Source: Flavobacterium sp. MedPE-SWcel
GTDB taxonomy: Bacteria; Bacteroidota; Bacteroidia; Flavobacteriales; Flavobacteriaceae
DNA length: 64,000 bases
NCBI GenBank assembly: GCA_001874325.1
Contig: MPCW01000008.1
Span: 62,001 to 126,000 of the forward strand
Reading direction: 5' to 3'
Position 1 is the first letter of the stretch; each line of letters begins with the position of its first letter. Positions 10,537-20,341 of this stretch are shown here, one piece after another. Below the pieces are notes generated by a model. The model was not told where the DNA came from. It searched no databases and was given only the letters and a program-made list of their open reading frames with translations. The translations under genes were made by a program, and so were the position numbers.

Positions 10537-10625
10537 ATTTCTGAAAATTTCAGCTAGTAGAATCGTTGATGTTTTTAATTAGAATAACCCCTTTAATTTT
10601 GCAATGCATCAAGAATACATAGAAA

Positions 10626-11420
10626 ATGGAATTTAATTATATAGCAGGATATTTCCTAGCTGTCTTAGTAGGGGTTTCTCTCGGTCTTATCGGTAGTGGT
10701 GGTTCTATTCTTACAGTACCCATTTTAGTGTATATATTGGCTATAGAGCCTGTTTTAGCAACAGCCTATTCGTTATTTGTAGTAGGATCTTCTGCCTTAG
10801 TAGGTGGTGTTAATAAAGCGTTACAAAAAGATGTCTATTTTAATATTGTAGCTGTATTTGGTATTCCATCATTATTATCGGCTTATGCAGTAAGAGCTTT
10901 TGTTATTCCAGCAGTTCCAGATATACTATATACTAATGATTTATTAACTATTTCTAAGTCGTTAGCTTTAATGTTACTTTTCGCTGTTGTAATGCTTGTA
11001 GCATCTATTAGAATGATTAAGTCTAAACCTTTAAGTGATGAAGCAAGTACTGTATCCTACATTCGTTTATCTATATTAGGAGTTTTTACAGGCATGCTAT
11101 CAGGAGCAGTAGGAGCAGGAGGTGGATTTCTTATAATTCCAGCTTTAGTGTTTTTAGCACGTATACCGATGAAAAAAGCAGTAGGAACATCATTGTTTAT
11201 TGTGGCGTTACAGTCGCTTGCAGGTTTTACAGGAGATGTTTTTCAGAGAGAGATAGAATGGGAATTTCTACTTTCATTTACTGCAACAGCAATAATAGGT
11301 ATCTTTTTTGGTACTTATCTAGCTAAAAAAATAGAGGGTAAAAAATTAAAAATAATATTTGGATGGTTTATTCTTGTTATGGCCATCTATATTCTAGTAA
11401 AAGAGCTTTTTTTAAGTTAG
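10626..11420 (+). CDS. Sulfite exporter TauE/SafE family permease
   Basis: GLIGSGGSILTVPILVY and GMLSGAVGAGGGFLIIPALVFLARIPMKKAVGTSLF signatures, multi-TM. Confidence 0.92.
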   Translation: MEFNYIAGYFLAVLVGVSLGLIGSGGSILTVPILVYILAIEPVLATAYSLFVVGSSALVGGVNKALQKDVYFNIVAVFGIPSLLSAYAVRAFVIPAVPDILYTNDLLTISKSLALMLLFAVVMLVASIRMIKSKPLSDEASTVSYIRLSILGVFTGMLSGAVGAGGGFLIIPALVFLARIPMKKAVGTSLFIVALQSLAGFTGDVFQREIEWEFLLSFTATAIIGIFFGTYLAKKIEGKKLKIIFGWFILVMAIYILVKELFLS

Positions 11421-11437
11421 TGTAGCTTAAATTTATA

Positions 11438-11486
11438 ATAAAAGCAGAAAGACCAACTCAATTGGAGTTGGTCTTTCTGCTTTTAT
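11438..11486. terminator. Bidirectional intrinsic terminator
   Basis: Perfect 22-bp stem ATAAAAGCAGAAAGACCAACTC / GAGTTGGTCTTTCTGCTTTTAT, 5-nt loop, between convergent genes. Confidence 0.85.
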
Positions 11487-11500
11487 GTAATATTGTTGTT

Positions 11501-12625
11501 TTAAAGGTCTTTCCTGTACGTTCTTCTTCGTTTGTATACCACAGGGTCAAAATGTTTCCAAAGGTTTTGAATAGCTGTATTATCTTCTAGTTCAGGAGTT
11601 CTAATACAGTTTCGTATATTTTTTTGAGAAAATGTTTTATGATACTCATCAAATATAATAGCTGTAACCCCTTTACTCTTATATTCTGGATCTACACCTA
11701 TCAAGTAAAAAACAACATCTTTACTATGGTTTTTAGCTTTCATTAAATGTAAGAAACCAAAAGGAAAGAGTTTTCCTTTAGCTTTTAATAATCCTTCAGC
11801 AAAAGAAGGCATTACAATACTAAAAGCAATAAGTTTCCCATCTTTATCTTCTACAAATTTGATGTATTCAGGGTTAATAAGACCTATATATTTCTTTTTA
11901 AAATACTCTTTTTGAACATCAGATACAGCTACAAAAGAAGATAGGTTTTCATAGCTAGAATTGAAAAGATCAAACATCTTATCTACATAAGGCATTACTT
12001 CTTTAGTAGTCTTGAAGTTAAGAGGCTTAACTTGATATCTTTTCTTTACAATTTCGGTTACTTTTTTAAAGAATTTTGGTTTAACATTTTCAAAAGGGAA
12101 AATACTTTCTAGGTATTCTTTTTCTTTAACAAAGCCTAGCTTTTCAAAATGCTCTATGTAGTAAGGGTAATTGTACCATGTAATAGCAGTACCTACTTCA
12201 TCAAACCCGTAACTAAGAGCACCTACTTTATCAAGGTTAGAAAAGCCCATAGGCCCTTCTGCATATTCTAGGTTGTGTTCTCTACCAAGTTCATATACTT
12301 TTTCTAGTAAAGCTTTAGAGACTTCGATGTCGTCTATAAAATCAAACCATCCAAAGCGCACCTTGCTTTTTTCTTGTAGTTTTACTTCTTGCCAGTTAAT
12401 TATAACAGCAATTTTACCTACAGTTTTACCATCATGATATGCTAAGTAAAATTTAGCATCTGCATGTTTAAACACAGGGTTTTTTGTTACATCAAAATTT
12501 TCAAGCTCATCATTAATAATAGGGGGTACCCAATAAGGACAATCTTTATAAAGCTCAAAAGAGAATTTGACAAAGTCTTTTAGCTCTTTTTTCGTTTTTG
12601 CTTCTTTTATTACTATCATCGGCAT
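11501..12625 (-). CDS. GNAT-like N-acyltransferase family protein
   Basis: 374 aa; MIVIKEAKTKKELKDFVKFSFELYKDCPYWVPP, GPMGFSNLDKVG, conserved Bacteroidota family. Confidence 0.65.
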   Translation of the reverse strand: MPMIVIKEAKTKKELKDFVKFSFELYKDCPYWVPPIINDELENFDVTKNPVFKHADAKFYLAYHDGKTVGKIAVIINWQEVKLQEKSKVRFGWFDFIDDIEVSKALLEKVYELGREHNLEYAEGPMGFSNLDKVGALSYGFDEVGTAITWYNYPYYIEHFEKLGFVKEKEYLESIFPFENVKPKFFKKVTEIVKKRYQVKPLNFKTTKEVMPYVDKMFDLFNSSYENLSSFVAVSDVQKEYFKKKYIGLINPEYIKFVEDKDGKLIAFSIVMPSFAEGLLKAKGKLFPFGFLHLMKAKNHSKDVVFYLIGVDPEYKSKGVTAIIFDEYHKTFSQKNIRNCIRTPELEDNTAIQNLWKHFDPVVYKRRRTYRKDL

Positions 12626-13665
12626 TAATTTCCTTCAAGTTCTAGTGTGTCTAGACGTTTTTTTTCTTTTTTCTTTTTTCTTTCTTCTCTTTCTTTATCT
12701 TTCTTTTCTTTCTTCTTTTTCTGCTCTTCGTTATACTCATCCTCTCTATCACCTTTACCGGCAAGGAGTATATCTTTATAATCAGCATCAAAACGCCAAG
12801 AGAAACCAACACCTCCATAGAGTATAGTAGGAGTATTTTTAAAGCTTCCACTTATAGAAGCATCTATTTGCATAGTGTCACTTAATAAATGCGCTGCACC
12901 AGCTCTAGTAATACCATCAGAGTAGAAATCACTTTTATAAGCTTGAAACTCTACAAAACCAGACCATTCTGGATTAAACCCTCGAGTTAATGTAGAAATA
13001 AGACCTAAACTTAAATCTTTAGTAGAAAATTTATCTGCAATAAAGTTATTTACCCATACCCATTTCTGAAAATGGTTGTGGGTGATAGCCATTAATTTTG
13101 CACTAACATGGTCTTCAGGAAATGTGTATGTATTCTTTTTACCAATAAGGTTAGCACCACCATATACAGCTATTGCAGGAATAAGTTTTCTCCATCTAAA
13201 TTTATGGTTGGCTTTCCAACTATAAAGGTTAAGTTCAGGTTTGTAATTTTTGTCAGGATCATATATTAAGTATTTTGCACCAATTGTAAATTGTCTAAAA
13301 TCGTTTCTATTTCTTGTGTATACAAGATCTTCTTGTTGATCAAATTGATATTGTATATTGGCTATAAACTCTAATTCTTCTAAAATTGCACCATATCGTA
13401 AAGCAAGATCTAGTCCAACCCCTTTAGTTTTATAATTAAGAACACTATGATCTTCATATATACCATAAATACCTGTTTCTACTTGTGCAATAGTTTTACC
13501 TACAGCAAACGCAGACATTGACTGTCCTGGTCTATTTGTATTTATTTGATCAGTATATTGGGCATTGATTGTTACACAGCTCAACAGAAAGATATAGGTA
13601 ACTATTTTTTGAAATATATTCATATTTGGCTTGTTTATTGTTCTTAACATTTTAGGGCTCATCAA
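12625..13665 (-). CDS. Outer-membrane beta-barrel / transporter-like protein with highly charged C-terminal tail
   Basis: Signal peptide, QINTNRPGQSMSAFAVGKTIAQVETG; beta-strand-rich body; C-terminus KKKKEKKDKEREERKKKKEKKR. N-terminus probably at MNIFQKIVTYIFLLSC. Confidence 0.65.
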   Translation of the reverse strand: MMSPKMLRTINKPNMNIFQKIVTYIFLLSCVTINAQYTDQINTNRPGQSMSAFAVGKTIAQVETGIYGIYEDHSVLNYKTKGVGLDLALRYGAILEELEFIANIQYQFDQQEDLVYTRNRNDFRQFTIGAKYLIYDPDKNYKPELNLYSWKANHKFRWRKLIPAIAVYGGANLIGKKNTYTFPEDHVSAKLMAITHNHFQKWVWVNNFIADKFSTKDLSLGLISTLTRGFNPEWSGFVEFQAYKSDFYSDGITRAGAAHLLSDTMQIDASISGSFKNTPTILYGGVGFSWRFDADYKDILLAGKGDREDEYNEEQKKKKEKKDKEREERKKKKEKKRLDTLELEGN

Positions 13666-13750
13666 AAATACTATATTTTATTATTATTTTATGACCCTTC
13701 ATTTAATTTTAAAATATAGATTGTTTAATTTTGAAAAAATTTCATTAATA

Positions 13751-14017
13751 ATGGTAACGGCATCTTTTATTGGTATATTACGCACATTAGCTATCTTAAT
13801 ACTTGTGTACTATGCAGTTAAGTTTTTGCTTCGTCTTTTTGCACCTGTTATAATGCAACAGGTAGTTAAAAAAGCAGAACAAAGTTTTAACAACCAACAG
13901 CAACAATACAATAATCAGCAATATAATAATCAACAACAACCTCCTGTAAAGCAAAAAGAAAAGCCTAGGGAAAAGAAAAAGGTTGGAGAATATATTGATT
14001 ATGAAGAAATTGACTAA
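13751..14017 (+). CDS. DUF4834-like membrane protein with Q/N-rich linker
   Basis: MVTASFIGILRTLAILILVYYAVKFLLRLFAP followed by NNQQQQYNNQQYNNQQQPP and the C-terminal GEYIDYEEID; ATG at 13751 preferred over 13631. Confidence 0.7.
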   Translation: MVTASFIGILRTLAILILVYYAVKFLLRLFAPVIMQQVVKKAEQSFNNQQQQYNNQQYNNQQQPPVKQKEKPREKKKVGEYIDYEEID

Positions 14018-14058
14018 AAAACAACAAAGTATCTCACAATGAGATACTTTGTTGTTTT
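14018..14058. terminator. Intrinsic terminator
   Basis: Perfect 19-bp stem AAAACAACAAAGTATCTCA-CAA-TGAGATACTTTGTTGTTTT directly after the DUF4834 stop. Confidence 0.85.
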
Positions 14059-14148
14059 AAGCCCTTTTTATTAAATACAAATACTACTTTTTTAGTGAAA
14101 TTAAGTATCTTCACGGCGTTTTTATATTTATAAAAAGATTAAAGTTTC

Positions 14149-16632
14149 ATGAAGAACATCAATAAGCTCTACCCACACTTACTTGCTATACTCGGTTTTG
14201 TAATTGTTTCCCTTATTTATTTTTATCCTGTATTACAAGGTAAAAAGATATACCAATCTGATATTGTACAATATACAGGTATGGCTAAAGAGCAAAATGA
14301 TTTTAGAAAAGAAACTCATGAAGAACCTTATTGGACGAATAGTGCTTTTGGAGGGATGCCTACTTATCAATTAGGAGCAAATTATCCACATAATTATGTA
14401 AAGAAATTAGACTCTGTTTTAAGATCATTACCACGTCCTGCTGATTATTTATTCCTATATTTTATAGGGTTTTATATACTAATGTGTGTACTGAAAGTAG
14501 ACCCGCTAAAAGCTTTTTTTGGAGCACTTGCCTTTGGTTTTTCAACTTATCTCGTTATAATACTGGGAGTTGGTCATAATGCAAAAGCACATGCTATAGC
14601 CTATATGCCTATGGTGGTTGCGGGTGTGTTATTAGTATTCCAGAGGCGATATGTAGTTGGAGGGCTGTTAACTATGATTGCAGCAGCATTAGAGATTAAC
14701 GCTAATCACTTCCAAATGACCTATTACCTTTTAATTTTATTATTGGTAATAGGTATATACTATGGTATACAAATAATTAAAAATAAGGAATTTAAGCATT
14801 TAGGTTTTCTATCAGGTACATTTGCAGTTGCAGCTTTACTTGCTATAGGGGCAAATGCAACGAGCTTAATGGCTACTGCTGAATATACCGATTTTAGTAT
14901 TAGAGGTAAGAGTGAACTGACAATTAATGCAGATGGATCTGACAATATTACAGAATCAGCGATGGACTATGACTATATTACAGAGTATAGTTATGGAATA
15001 AGTGAAAGTTTAAACCTTATTGCACCAAGACTTTTTGGAGGTGGTGCTCGTGAAAATGTAGGTACAGATTCTGTAATGAATGAATTTGTATTAGAGCAAG
15101 GAGCAAGTCCACAAGAAGCAAAAGAATTTGTTGCAAATGTTCCTACTTATTGGGGAGATCAACCAATAGTAGAAGCACCAGCTTATATAGGGGCTATTGT
15201 TTTCTTTTTAGCTTTATTATGCTTATTTGGCGATAAACGTAAAATTAAATATGCTTTTTTAGCAGGAGCAGTAGTATCGTTATTACTTTCATGGGGTAAA
15301 AACTTCCCTGCACTTACGGTGTTTTTTATAGACAATGTTCCATTATACGATAAGTTTAGAGCAGTATCATCTATACAAGTGATATTAGAACTATGTTTCC
15401 CGGTATTAGCAATAATGGGATTACAGTCATTCTTTAAAGATGATAAAGAAACACAATGGAAGACATTAAAAATGGCTGCAAGTACAGCTTTAGGGCTTAT
15501 AGTTTGTTTATTCCTATTTAAAGGTTCATTTGATTTTACAGGAGCTAGAGATGTTCAATTAATGCAAATGTATGGTGATATAGGTCCTGCATTTGTAGAA
15601 GCATTAGAGGAGCAACGTGAAAGTATGTACACGTCAGATTTAATGCGATCAGGTTTCTTTATTTTAGCTGTAGCAGGTATTTTGTGGGCATTTAAAGAGC
15701 AAAAACTAAAAGCTACTGTAGCTACTATTCTAGTTGGTATACTTATGGTTGCCGATCTTTATTTTATAGATAGAAATTACGTTAATAAAGAAGACTTTGT
15801 TAGTGCTAGAGAAATGAATGCTCCGTTTCAAGCTACACAAGCCGATTCGTTTATATTAGAAGATACTTCATTTTATAGAGTGTACGAGCCACAATTAAGG
15901 TTACAAGGACGTACATCTTATTTCCATAACTCAGTAGGAGGATATAGTGCTGTACGCCCTAGACGTATGGATCAGTTATTTACTCATGTTGTCGATAATC
16001 AAATTTCAGGAATGATTAACACTATAAATCCTGAAGAGATGGCATTGGGTAAAGAGTTCTCTGTACTAAACTTACTTAATATTAAATATATGCTACTGCA
16101 AGCAGGTGAGGGACAAGATGTGCCTATTACTAACCCATATGCTAATGGTGCAGCTTGGTTTGTAAAAGATGTTAAAACGGTTACTACAGCAGATGAAGAA
16201 CTTTTATCGTTAAAAGAACTTGATAGTAAGAATACGGTAGTTATTAATAAGAATGATTTACCTGAGAGTTTACAAAAAGCGACTTTTACAACTGATAGTA
16301 CTGCTACAATAACATTAAAAGATCATAAGCCTAACTATATTAAATATACTTCGAATAATAAGAAAGAAGGGTTAGCTGTATTCTCTGAAATGTATTACAC
16401 TAATGGTTGGAATGCTTATGTAGATGGTAAGTTAATACCTCACTTTAAAGCCGATTTTGTACTACGTGCAATGGAAGTTCCGGCGGGTAAACATACAATA
16501 GAGTTTAAGTTTGAACCACAAGTAGTAAAAACGGGTAGTACTATAGCGTTAATCAGTACTATTTTAATGTTAGTACTATTAGCAGGAGGGATATATATGA
16601 ATTCTAGAAAAGAACAATTACCTAAAAAGTAA
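14149..16632 (+). CDS. YfhO family membrane protein
   Basis: 827 aa, multi-TM; YFYPVLQGKKIYQSDIVQYTGM, AFGGMPTYQLG and a C-terminal soluble region (SEMYYTNGWNAYVDGK). Confidence 0.88.
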   Translation: MKNINKLYPHLLAILGFVIVSLIYFYPVLQGKKIYQSDIVQYTGMAKEQNDFRKETHEEPYWTNSAFGGMPTYQLGANYPHNYVKKLDSVLRSLPRPADYLFLYFIGFYILMCVLKVDPLKAFFGALAFGFSTYLVIILGVGHNAKAHAIAYMPMVVAGVLLVFQRRYVVGGLLTMIAAALEINANHFQMTYYLLILLLVIGIYYGIQIIKNKEFKHLGFLSGTFAVAALLAIGANATSLMATAEYTDFSIRGKSELTINADGSDNITESAMDYDYITEYSYGISESLNLIAPRLFGGGARENVGTDSVMNEFVLEQGASPQEAKEFVANVPTYWGDQPIVEAPAYIGAIVFFLALLCLFGDKRKIKYAFLAGAVVSLLLSWGKNFPALTVFFIDNVPLYDKFRAVSSIQVILELCFPVLAIMGLQSFFKDDKETQWKTLKMAASTALGLIVCLFLFKGSFDFTGARDVQLMQMYGDIGPAFVEALEEQRESMYTSDLMRSGFFILAVAGILWAFKEQKLKATVATILVGILMVADLYFIDRNYVNKEDFVSAREMNAPFQATQADSFILEDTSFYRVYEPQLRLQGRTSYFHNSVGGYSAVRPRRMDQLFTHVVDNQISGMINTINPEEMALGKEFSVLNLLNIKYMLLQAGEGQDVPITNPYANGAAWFVKDVKTVTTADEELLSLKELDSKNTVVINKNDLPESLQKATFTTDSTATITLKDHKPNYIKYTSNNKKEGLAVFSEMYYTNGWNAYVDGKLIPHFKADFVLRAMEVPAGKHTIEFKFEPQVVKTGSTIALISTILMLVLLAGGIYMNSRKEQLPKK

Positions 16633-16659
16633 TAAAGCTTTAATTAAAGAATACTCGTA

Positions 16660-17937
16660 TTGAAAAAAGTACTCATCATAACATATTATTGGCCACCTGC
16701 GGGAGGACCTGGTGTGCAACGTTGGTTAAAGTTTGTTAAGTACTTACCTGAACATAATATTGAGCCTATAGTATATATACCCGAAAACCCAACTTATCCA
16801 TTAATAGATGAGAATTTGGTTAATGAGGTAGACGATAAAGTAACAATACTAAAGCATAAAATAACCGAGCCTTACAATTGGGCTTCGATATTTTCGAAAA
16901 ATGGTACAAAAAAGATAAGTTCGGGTATTATACCTAATAAAAAGAAACAATCAATTGTACAACGATTAATGTTGTGGGTAAGGGGTAATCTTTTTATTCC
17001 AGATGCACGAGTGCTTTGGGTAAAACCATCTATAAGTTATTTATCAAGTTATATTAAAGAACATAATATAGATACTATAATAACAACAGGACCACCTCAT
17101 AGTGTACATTTAATAGGTTTAGGGTTAAAGCAACAATTAGGAGTTAAGTGGTTTGCTGATTTTCGTGACCCTTGGACAACCATAGGGTATCATAAAGAGT
17201 TAAAACTATCTGATAGCGCTGCTAATAAACACAAGGAATTAGAAGTAGAAGTATTAAATACAGCCGATACTATTATAGTTACTAGCCCAACTACTAAAGT
17301 AGAATTCGAAGTTATTACTAAACAACCTGTTACAGTAATAACTAACGGTTATGATGTAGAAAAGGTAGGCAAGCAACCGCTAGATGAAAAGTTTACACTA
17401 GCACATATAGGTTCGTTTTTATCAGAACGTAATCCTAAAGTATTATGGCAAGCAATAACAGAACTTATTGCTGAGGATGTAGCTTTTAAAAATGTTTTTC
17501 AACTTAAGTTAATAGGAGCGGTAAGTCAAGAAGTGTTAACTACTCTTAAAGAGTTTAAGCTCAACGATTATATAAATAATTTAGGATATATATCGCATAC
17601 TGAAGCTTTGATAGAGCAACGAAAATCGCAAGTTTTATTATTGGTAGAAATAGACTCTAAAGACACAAAATGTATTATACCAGGTAAGTTGTTTGAATAT
17701 ATGGTTTCCGAACGTCCTATACTTGCTATAGGTCCTAAAGATGCTGATTTAGCAACTATAATTAAATCGACTAATACAGGGGTGTTTAGTACTTATGATG
17801 AAAAAGAAAGAATTAAGGAAACGATATTAGGTTACTTTAAACAATATCAAGAACGTAACCTTACTACACATGCTATAGGACTACAGCAGTATTCTCGTAA
17901 AAACCTAACTAGTCAATTAGCCACATTATTAAAATAA
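16660..17937 (+). CDS. Glycosyltransferase (GT-B/GT4-like)
   Basis: TTG start; YYWPPAGGPGVQRWLKFVKYLPEHNIEPIVYIP; PGKLFEYMVSERPILAIG. Confidence 0.88.
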   Translation: MKKVLIITYYWPPAGGPGVQRWLKFVKYLPEHNIEPIVYIPENPTYPLIDENLVNEVDDKVTILKHKITEPYNWASIFSKNGTKKISSGIIPNKKKQSIVQRLMLWVRGNLFIPDARVLWVKPSISYLSSYIKEHNIDTIITTGPPHSVHLIGLGLKQQLGVKWFADFRDPWTTIGYHKELKLSDSAANKHKELEVEVLNTADTIIVTSPTTKVEFEVITKQPVTVITNGYDVEKVGKQPLDEKFTLAHIGSFLSERNPKVLWQAITELIAEDVAFKNVFQLKLIGAVSQEVLTTLKEFKLNDYINNLGYISHTEALIEQRKSQVLLLVEIDSKDTKCIIPGKLFEYMVSERPILAIGPKDADLATIIKSTNTGVFSTYDEKERIKETILGYFKQYQERNLTTHAIGLQQYSRKNLTSQLATLLK

Positions 17938-17950
17938 TAGTATAAAAAAA

Positions 17951-17983
17951 TCCCGCTTTTTCCTCAAGAAGAAAAAAACGGGA
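17951..17983. terminator. Bidirectional terminator between convergent genes
   Basis: TCCCG...CGGGA stem with complementary T/A-rich inner arms, flanked by AAAAAAA on the plus strand (T-run for minus-strand transcription). Confidence 0.75.
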
Positions 17984-18079
17984 CTTTACCAACCAACCAA
18001 TTATTATTAACAAATACTAAAAAAGTATTCTGAAATTCAGCTAGTTAAATGCAATATACGTGCCAAAAATGATTAGGTG

Positions 18080-18799
18080 TTATATTGTTGGTATAAAAAG
18101 AGTAACACTCCCTTTTTTGAACTTAACAGAATCAAGATGTCCCATTTTCTTTTTATCAGCAGTTAATAAGTGAAGATGTATGGAAGTATCATGATGTGTT
18201 AATATCGCTTTATGTTGAGTAGAATAAAAGCCAAGTATATCAGCTTTTTCGTCTTTAAGATCAAAATGTACCAACCCTTTATGAGCATCTTGATGCGAAC
18301 TAACTTTAATGCCTTTAGGTAAATTTATGACATGTATTTTAGCTGTTTCCATAGTTCCACTTAACTTAAACATAAATGGATTGTTATTATCTTTTTTGAT
18401 CTTATCAAGATAATTCTCTAATTGTTTTATAGTAGAAATACTATCAGGTAATGAGTGTTTAGTCCATTTTTCAATATTAGCATAACCAAAAAATGGAGCT
18501 TTTACATCAAATGTTTCCTCAACAGTCATGGTTGTAGGCGATGTTACGGTCGATTTATATGATTTACCATCAAAAATCATTAATTCACCCGATAAATATT
18601 CAACAGGTCCTAGTCCATATAAATGTTGCTTATTACCTATAGTGTCAAGGTTTATAGTGCCTTGTAACTGCCCTTTTTTCATAACATTTTTCATAGCTCC
18701 AACAATTTTAACATCGTTATTTATTGAGCTATTCTGATCGTTACATCCTATGAATACTACTATTAGTAGTAAGGAAACATACTTTAATTGTTTAATCAT
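18080..18799 (-). CDS. Acetolactate decarboxylase-like lipoprotein
   Basis: LYGLGPVEYLSGELMIFDGKSY and HLHLLTADKKKMGHLD resemble the ALDC GLGTFNALDGEMILFDG and HEHFITADRSGGGHVLD segments; N-terminal LLIVVFIGC lipobox. Confidence 0.7.
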   Translation of the reverse strand: MIKQLKYVSLLLIVVFIGCNDQNSSINNDVKIVGAMKNVMKKGQLQGTINLDTIGNKQHLYGLGPVEYLSGELMIFDGKSYKSTVTSPTTMTVEETFDVKAPFFGYANIEKWTKHSLPDSISTIKQLENYLDKIKKDNNNPFMFKLSGTMETAKIHVINLPKGIKVSSHQDAHKGLVHFDLKDEKADILGFYSTQHKAILTHHDTSIHLHLLTADKKKMGHLDSVKFKKGSVTLFIPTI

Positions 18800-18821
18800 T
18801 TTTGTTTGTGATGTGTTAATA

Positions 18822-19487
18822 TTATAAAACCATGAATAAGATTGCGATTACAATCATGATGAATAAAATCATAAAAATAATTGAGGGAGCTTCGTCTAAA
18901 TCATCATCTTCATCGGGTTCTTCGTTTGCTGGCTCTTCCTTTTTAGTGGTTAGTATAGATATTCTTTCTACTAGTTTAGGGTCTCCGTTGGCTAATTTTA
19001 AAAGTTTAGGGTGAAGCTCTAGTTTTAGTGTGTTGTTAATAAATATACAGCAGACTAAAATATCGTCTATCATTAGGCTTTTTGCAACAATATCTTCATC
19101 AATAAGTAAGTCAATATTTTTGTTGGATAGTAAGTCGTTAATAACCTTAAAAAGCGCAGCTTCGTCGATATGCCCATTAGCGTTAAGCACACGGTTTTTA
19201 ATTTTCCTAAAGAGTAATAAAAACGTTACTAATGCTGATTCTTCGTCACTAGTAGTTTTGCGGTTTTCTTGCTTATATTGCTTTTTGCTATAATCATAAG
19301 CGTTTCGTTTTGCGGTATCGCTAAGTACTATATAAGCCTCAGATATTTTCTTAAACTGCTCTTCGCTTGCTTTACTACCATTATTTTTATCAGGGTGATA
19401 CTGTATTGCCAACACTTTATAAGCCTTTTTTATTTCAGCTTGTGAGGAAGTAGCGGTAACACCGAGTATTTTGTAGTAGTTAATCAT
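18822..19487 (-). CDS. DnaJ domain-containing membrane protein
   Basis: J domain [33 protein letters not shown] (HPD present); C-terminal TM helix. Confidence 0.88.
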   Translation of the reverse strand: MINYYKILGVTATSSQAEIKKAYKVLAIQYHPDKNNGSKASEEQFKKISEAYIVLSDTAKRNAYDYSKKQYKQENRKTTSDEESALVTFLLLFRKIKNRVLNANGHIDEAALFKVINDLLSNKNIDLLIDEDIVAKSLMIDDILVCCIFINNTLKLELHPKLLKLANGDPKLVERISILTTKKEEPANEEPDEDDDLDEAPSIIFMILFIMIVIAILFMVL

Positions 19488-19507
19488 TAAGAAAATATTG
19501 GGATAAT

Positions 19508-20311
19508 TTAGTTGTTTTCTCTAAGATTTAGAATATAATACGAATCTTTATAATCAAATATTGTGAGATTACTCCAGCCTCCTTCATTATGATTATAAAT
19601 AGCATTAGGTTTATCTATAAATATACAATCAATCATTAAATATAATTTTCGAGAAAGTTTATCTGATACTATACCATAATTGTTTTTGATTTTCTTATCA
19701 CCAAATAAAAAGTATCTAATTTTATTGATTAAATAATGTTCCATATTATCAGTTATTTGTTCAAAATTATTTTCTTCGAATCGTAAATAACTTTTATTTT
19801 TTTTCTCTTTGCAAAAATCTATCTCAAAATCAGAGTTAGTACCATGTTCGAAATTTATATACTCATTTGCAAAATCTAAAAACCCCAAAATTAAAGTTAA
19901 CTTATATTTTTCATCATATAAAGCTTCTTCTAGTTCACGGTTTAGTTTTACATTTTTATTTAATAAACATTTTGCTAGCCAAGTTCTATCCCATATTTCA
20001 CCGCTAAAATCTAAGTCAGAATCTTTCGATAAACTTTTTTCAAAAACATTTATAAAATCGTTGTCGATAAAAAATTTATAATAATCATCTATTGGTTTAA
20101 CTTCTATAAAACTAGACTTTTCATTATCAGCAAAATAAATTCTTTTTTTTTCAAAATAATGTAGTTTGAAATCATCATCCAAGATTAAATATTCTTCACC
20201 TCTGTCATGTTCACCATCTTGAATGTTAATTCTATATCTATAGGCTATAATAAAGTAATCGTCCTTTTTATTAAAAACAGCACTTGCTTTTTCAAATGGT
20301 CTACCTCTCAT
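19508..20311 (-). CDS. Hypothetical protein
   Basis: 267 aa ORF, acidic/Tyr-Asn rich, no recognised domain. Confidence 0.6.
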   Translation of the reverse strand: MRGRPFEKASAVFNKKDDYFIIAYRYRINIQDGEHDRGEEYLILDDDFKLHYFEKKRIYFADNEKSSFIEVKPIDDYYKFFIDNDFINVFEKSLSKDSDLDFSGEIWDRTWLAKCLLNKNVKLNRELEEALYDEKYKLTLILGFLDFANEYINFEHGTNSDFEIDFCKEKKNKSYLRFEENNFEQITDNMEHYLINKIRYFLFGDKKIKNNYGIVSDKLSRKLYLMIDCIFIDKPNAIYNHNEGGWSNLTIFDYKDSYYILNLRENN

Positions 20312-20341
20312 AATTTTAATTCTTAATATATAAACTAACTT

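Noticed and set aside
12567-12827. 86-aa plus-strand ORF rich in F/S/L
   Set aside because: Translation of the pyrimidine-rich strand opposite two minus-strand genes; low complexity.
13891-13940. CAA/AAT-rich stretch as a possible tandem repeat array
   Set aside because: Imperfect, short, and explained as the Q/N-rich linker of the DUF4834-like protein.
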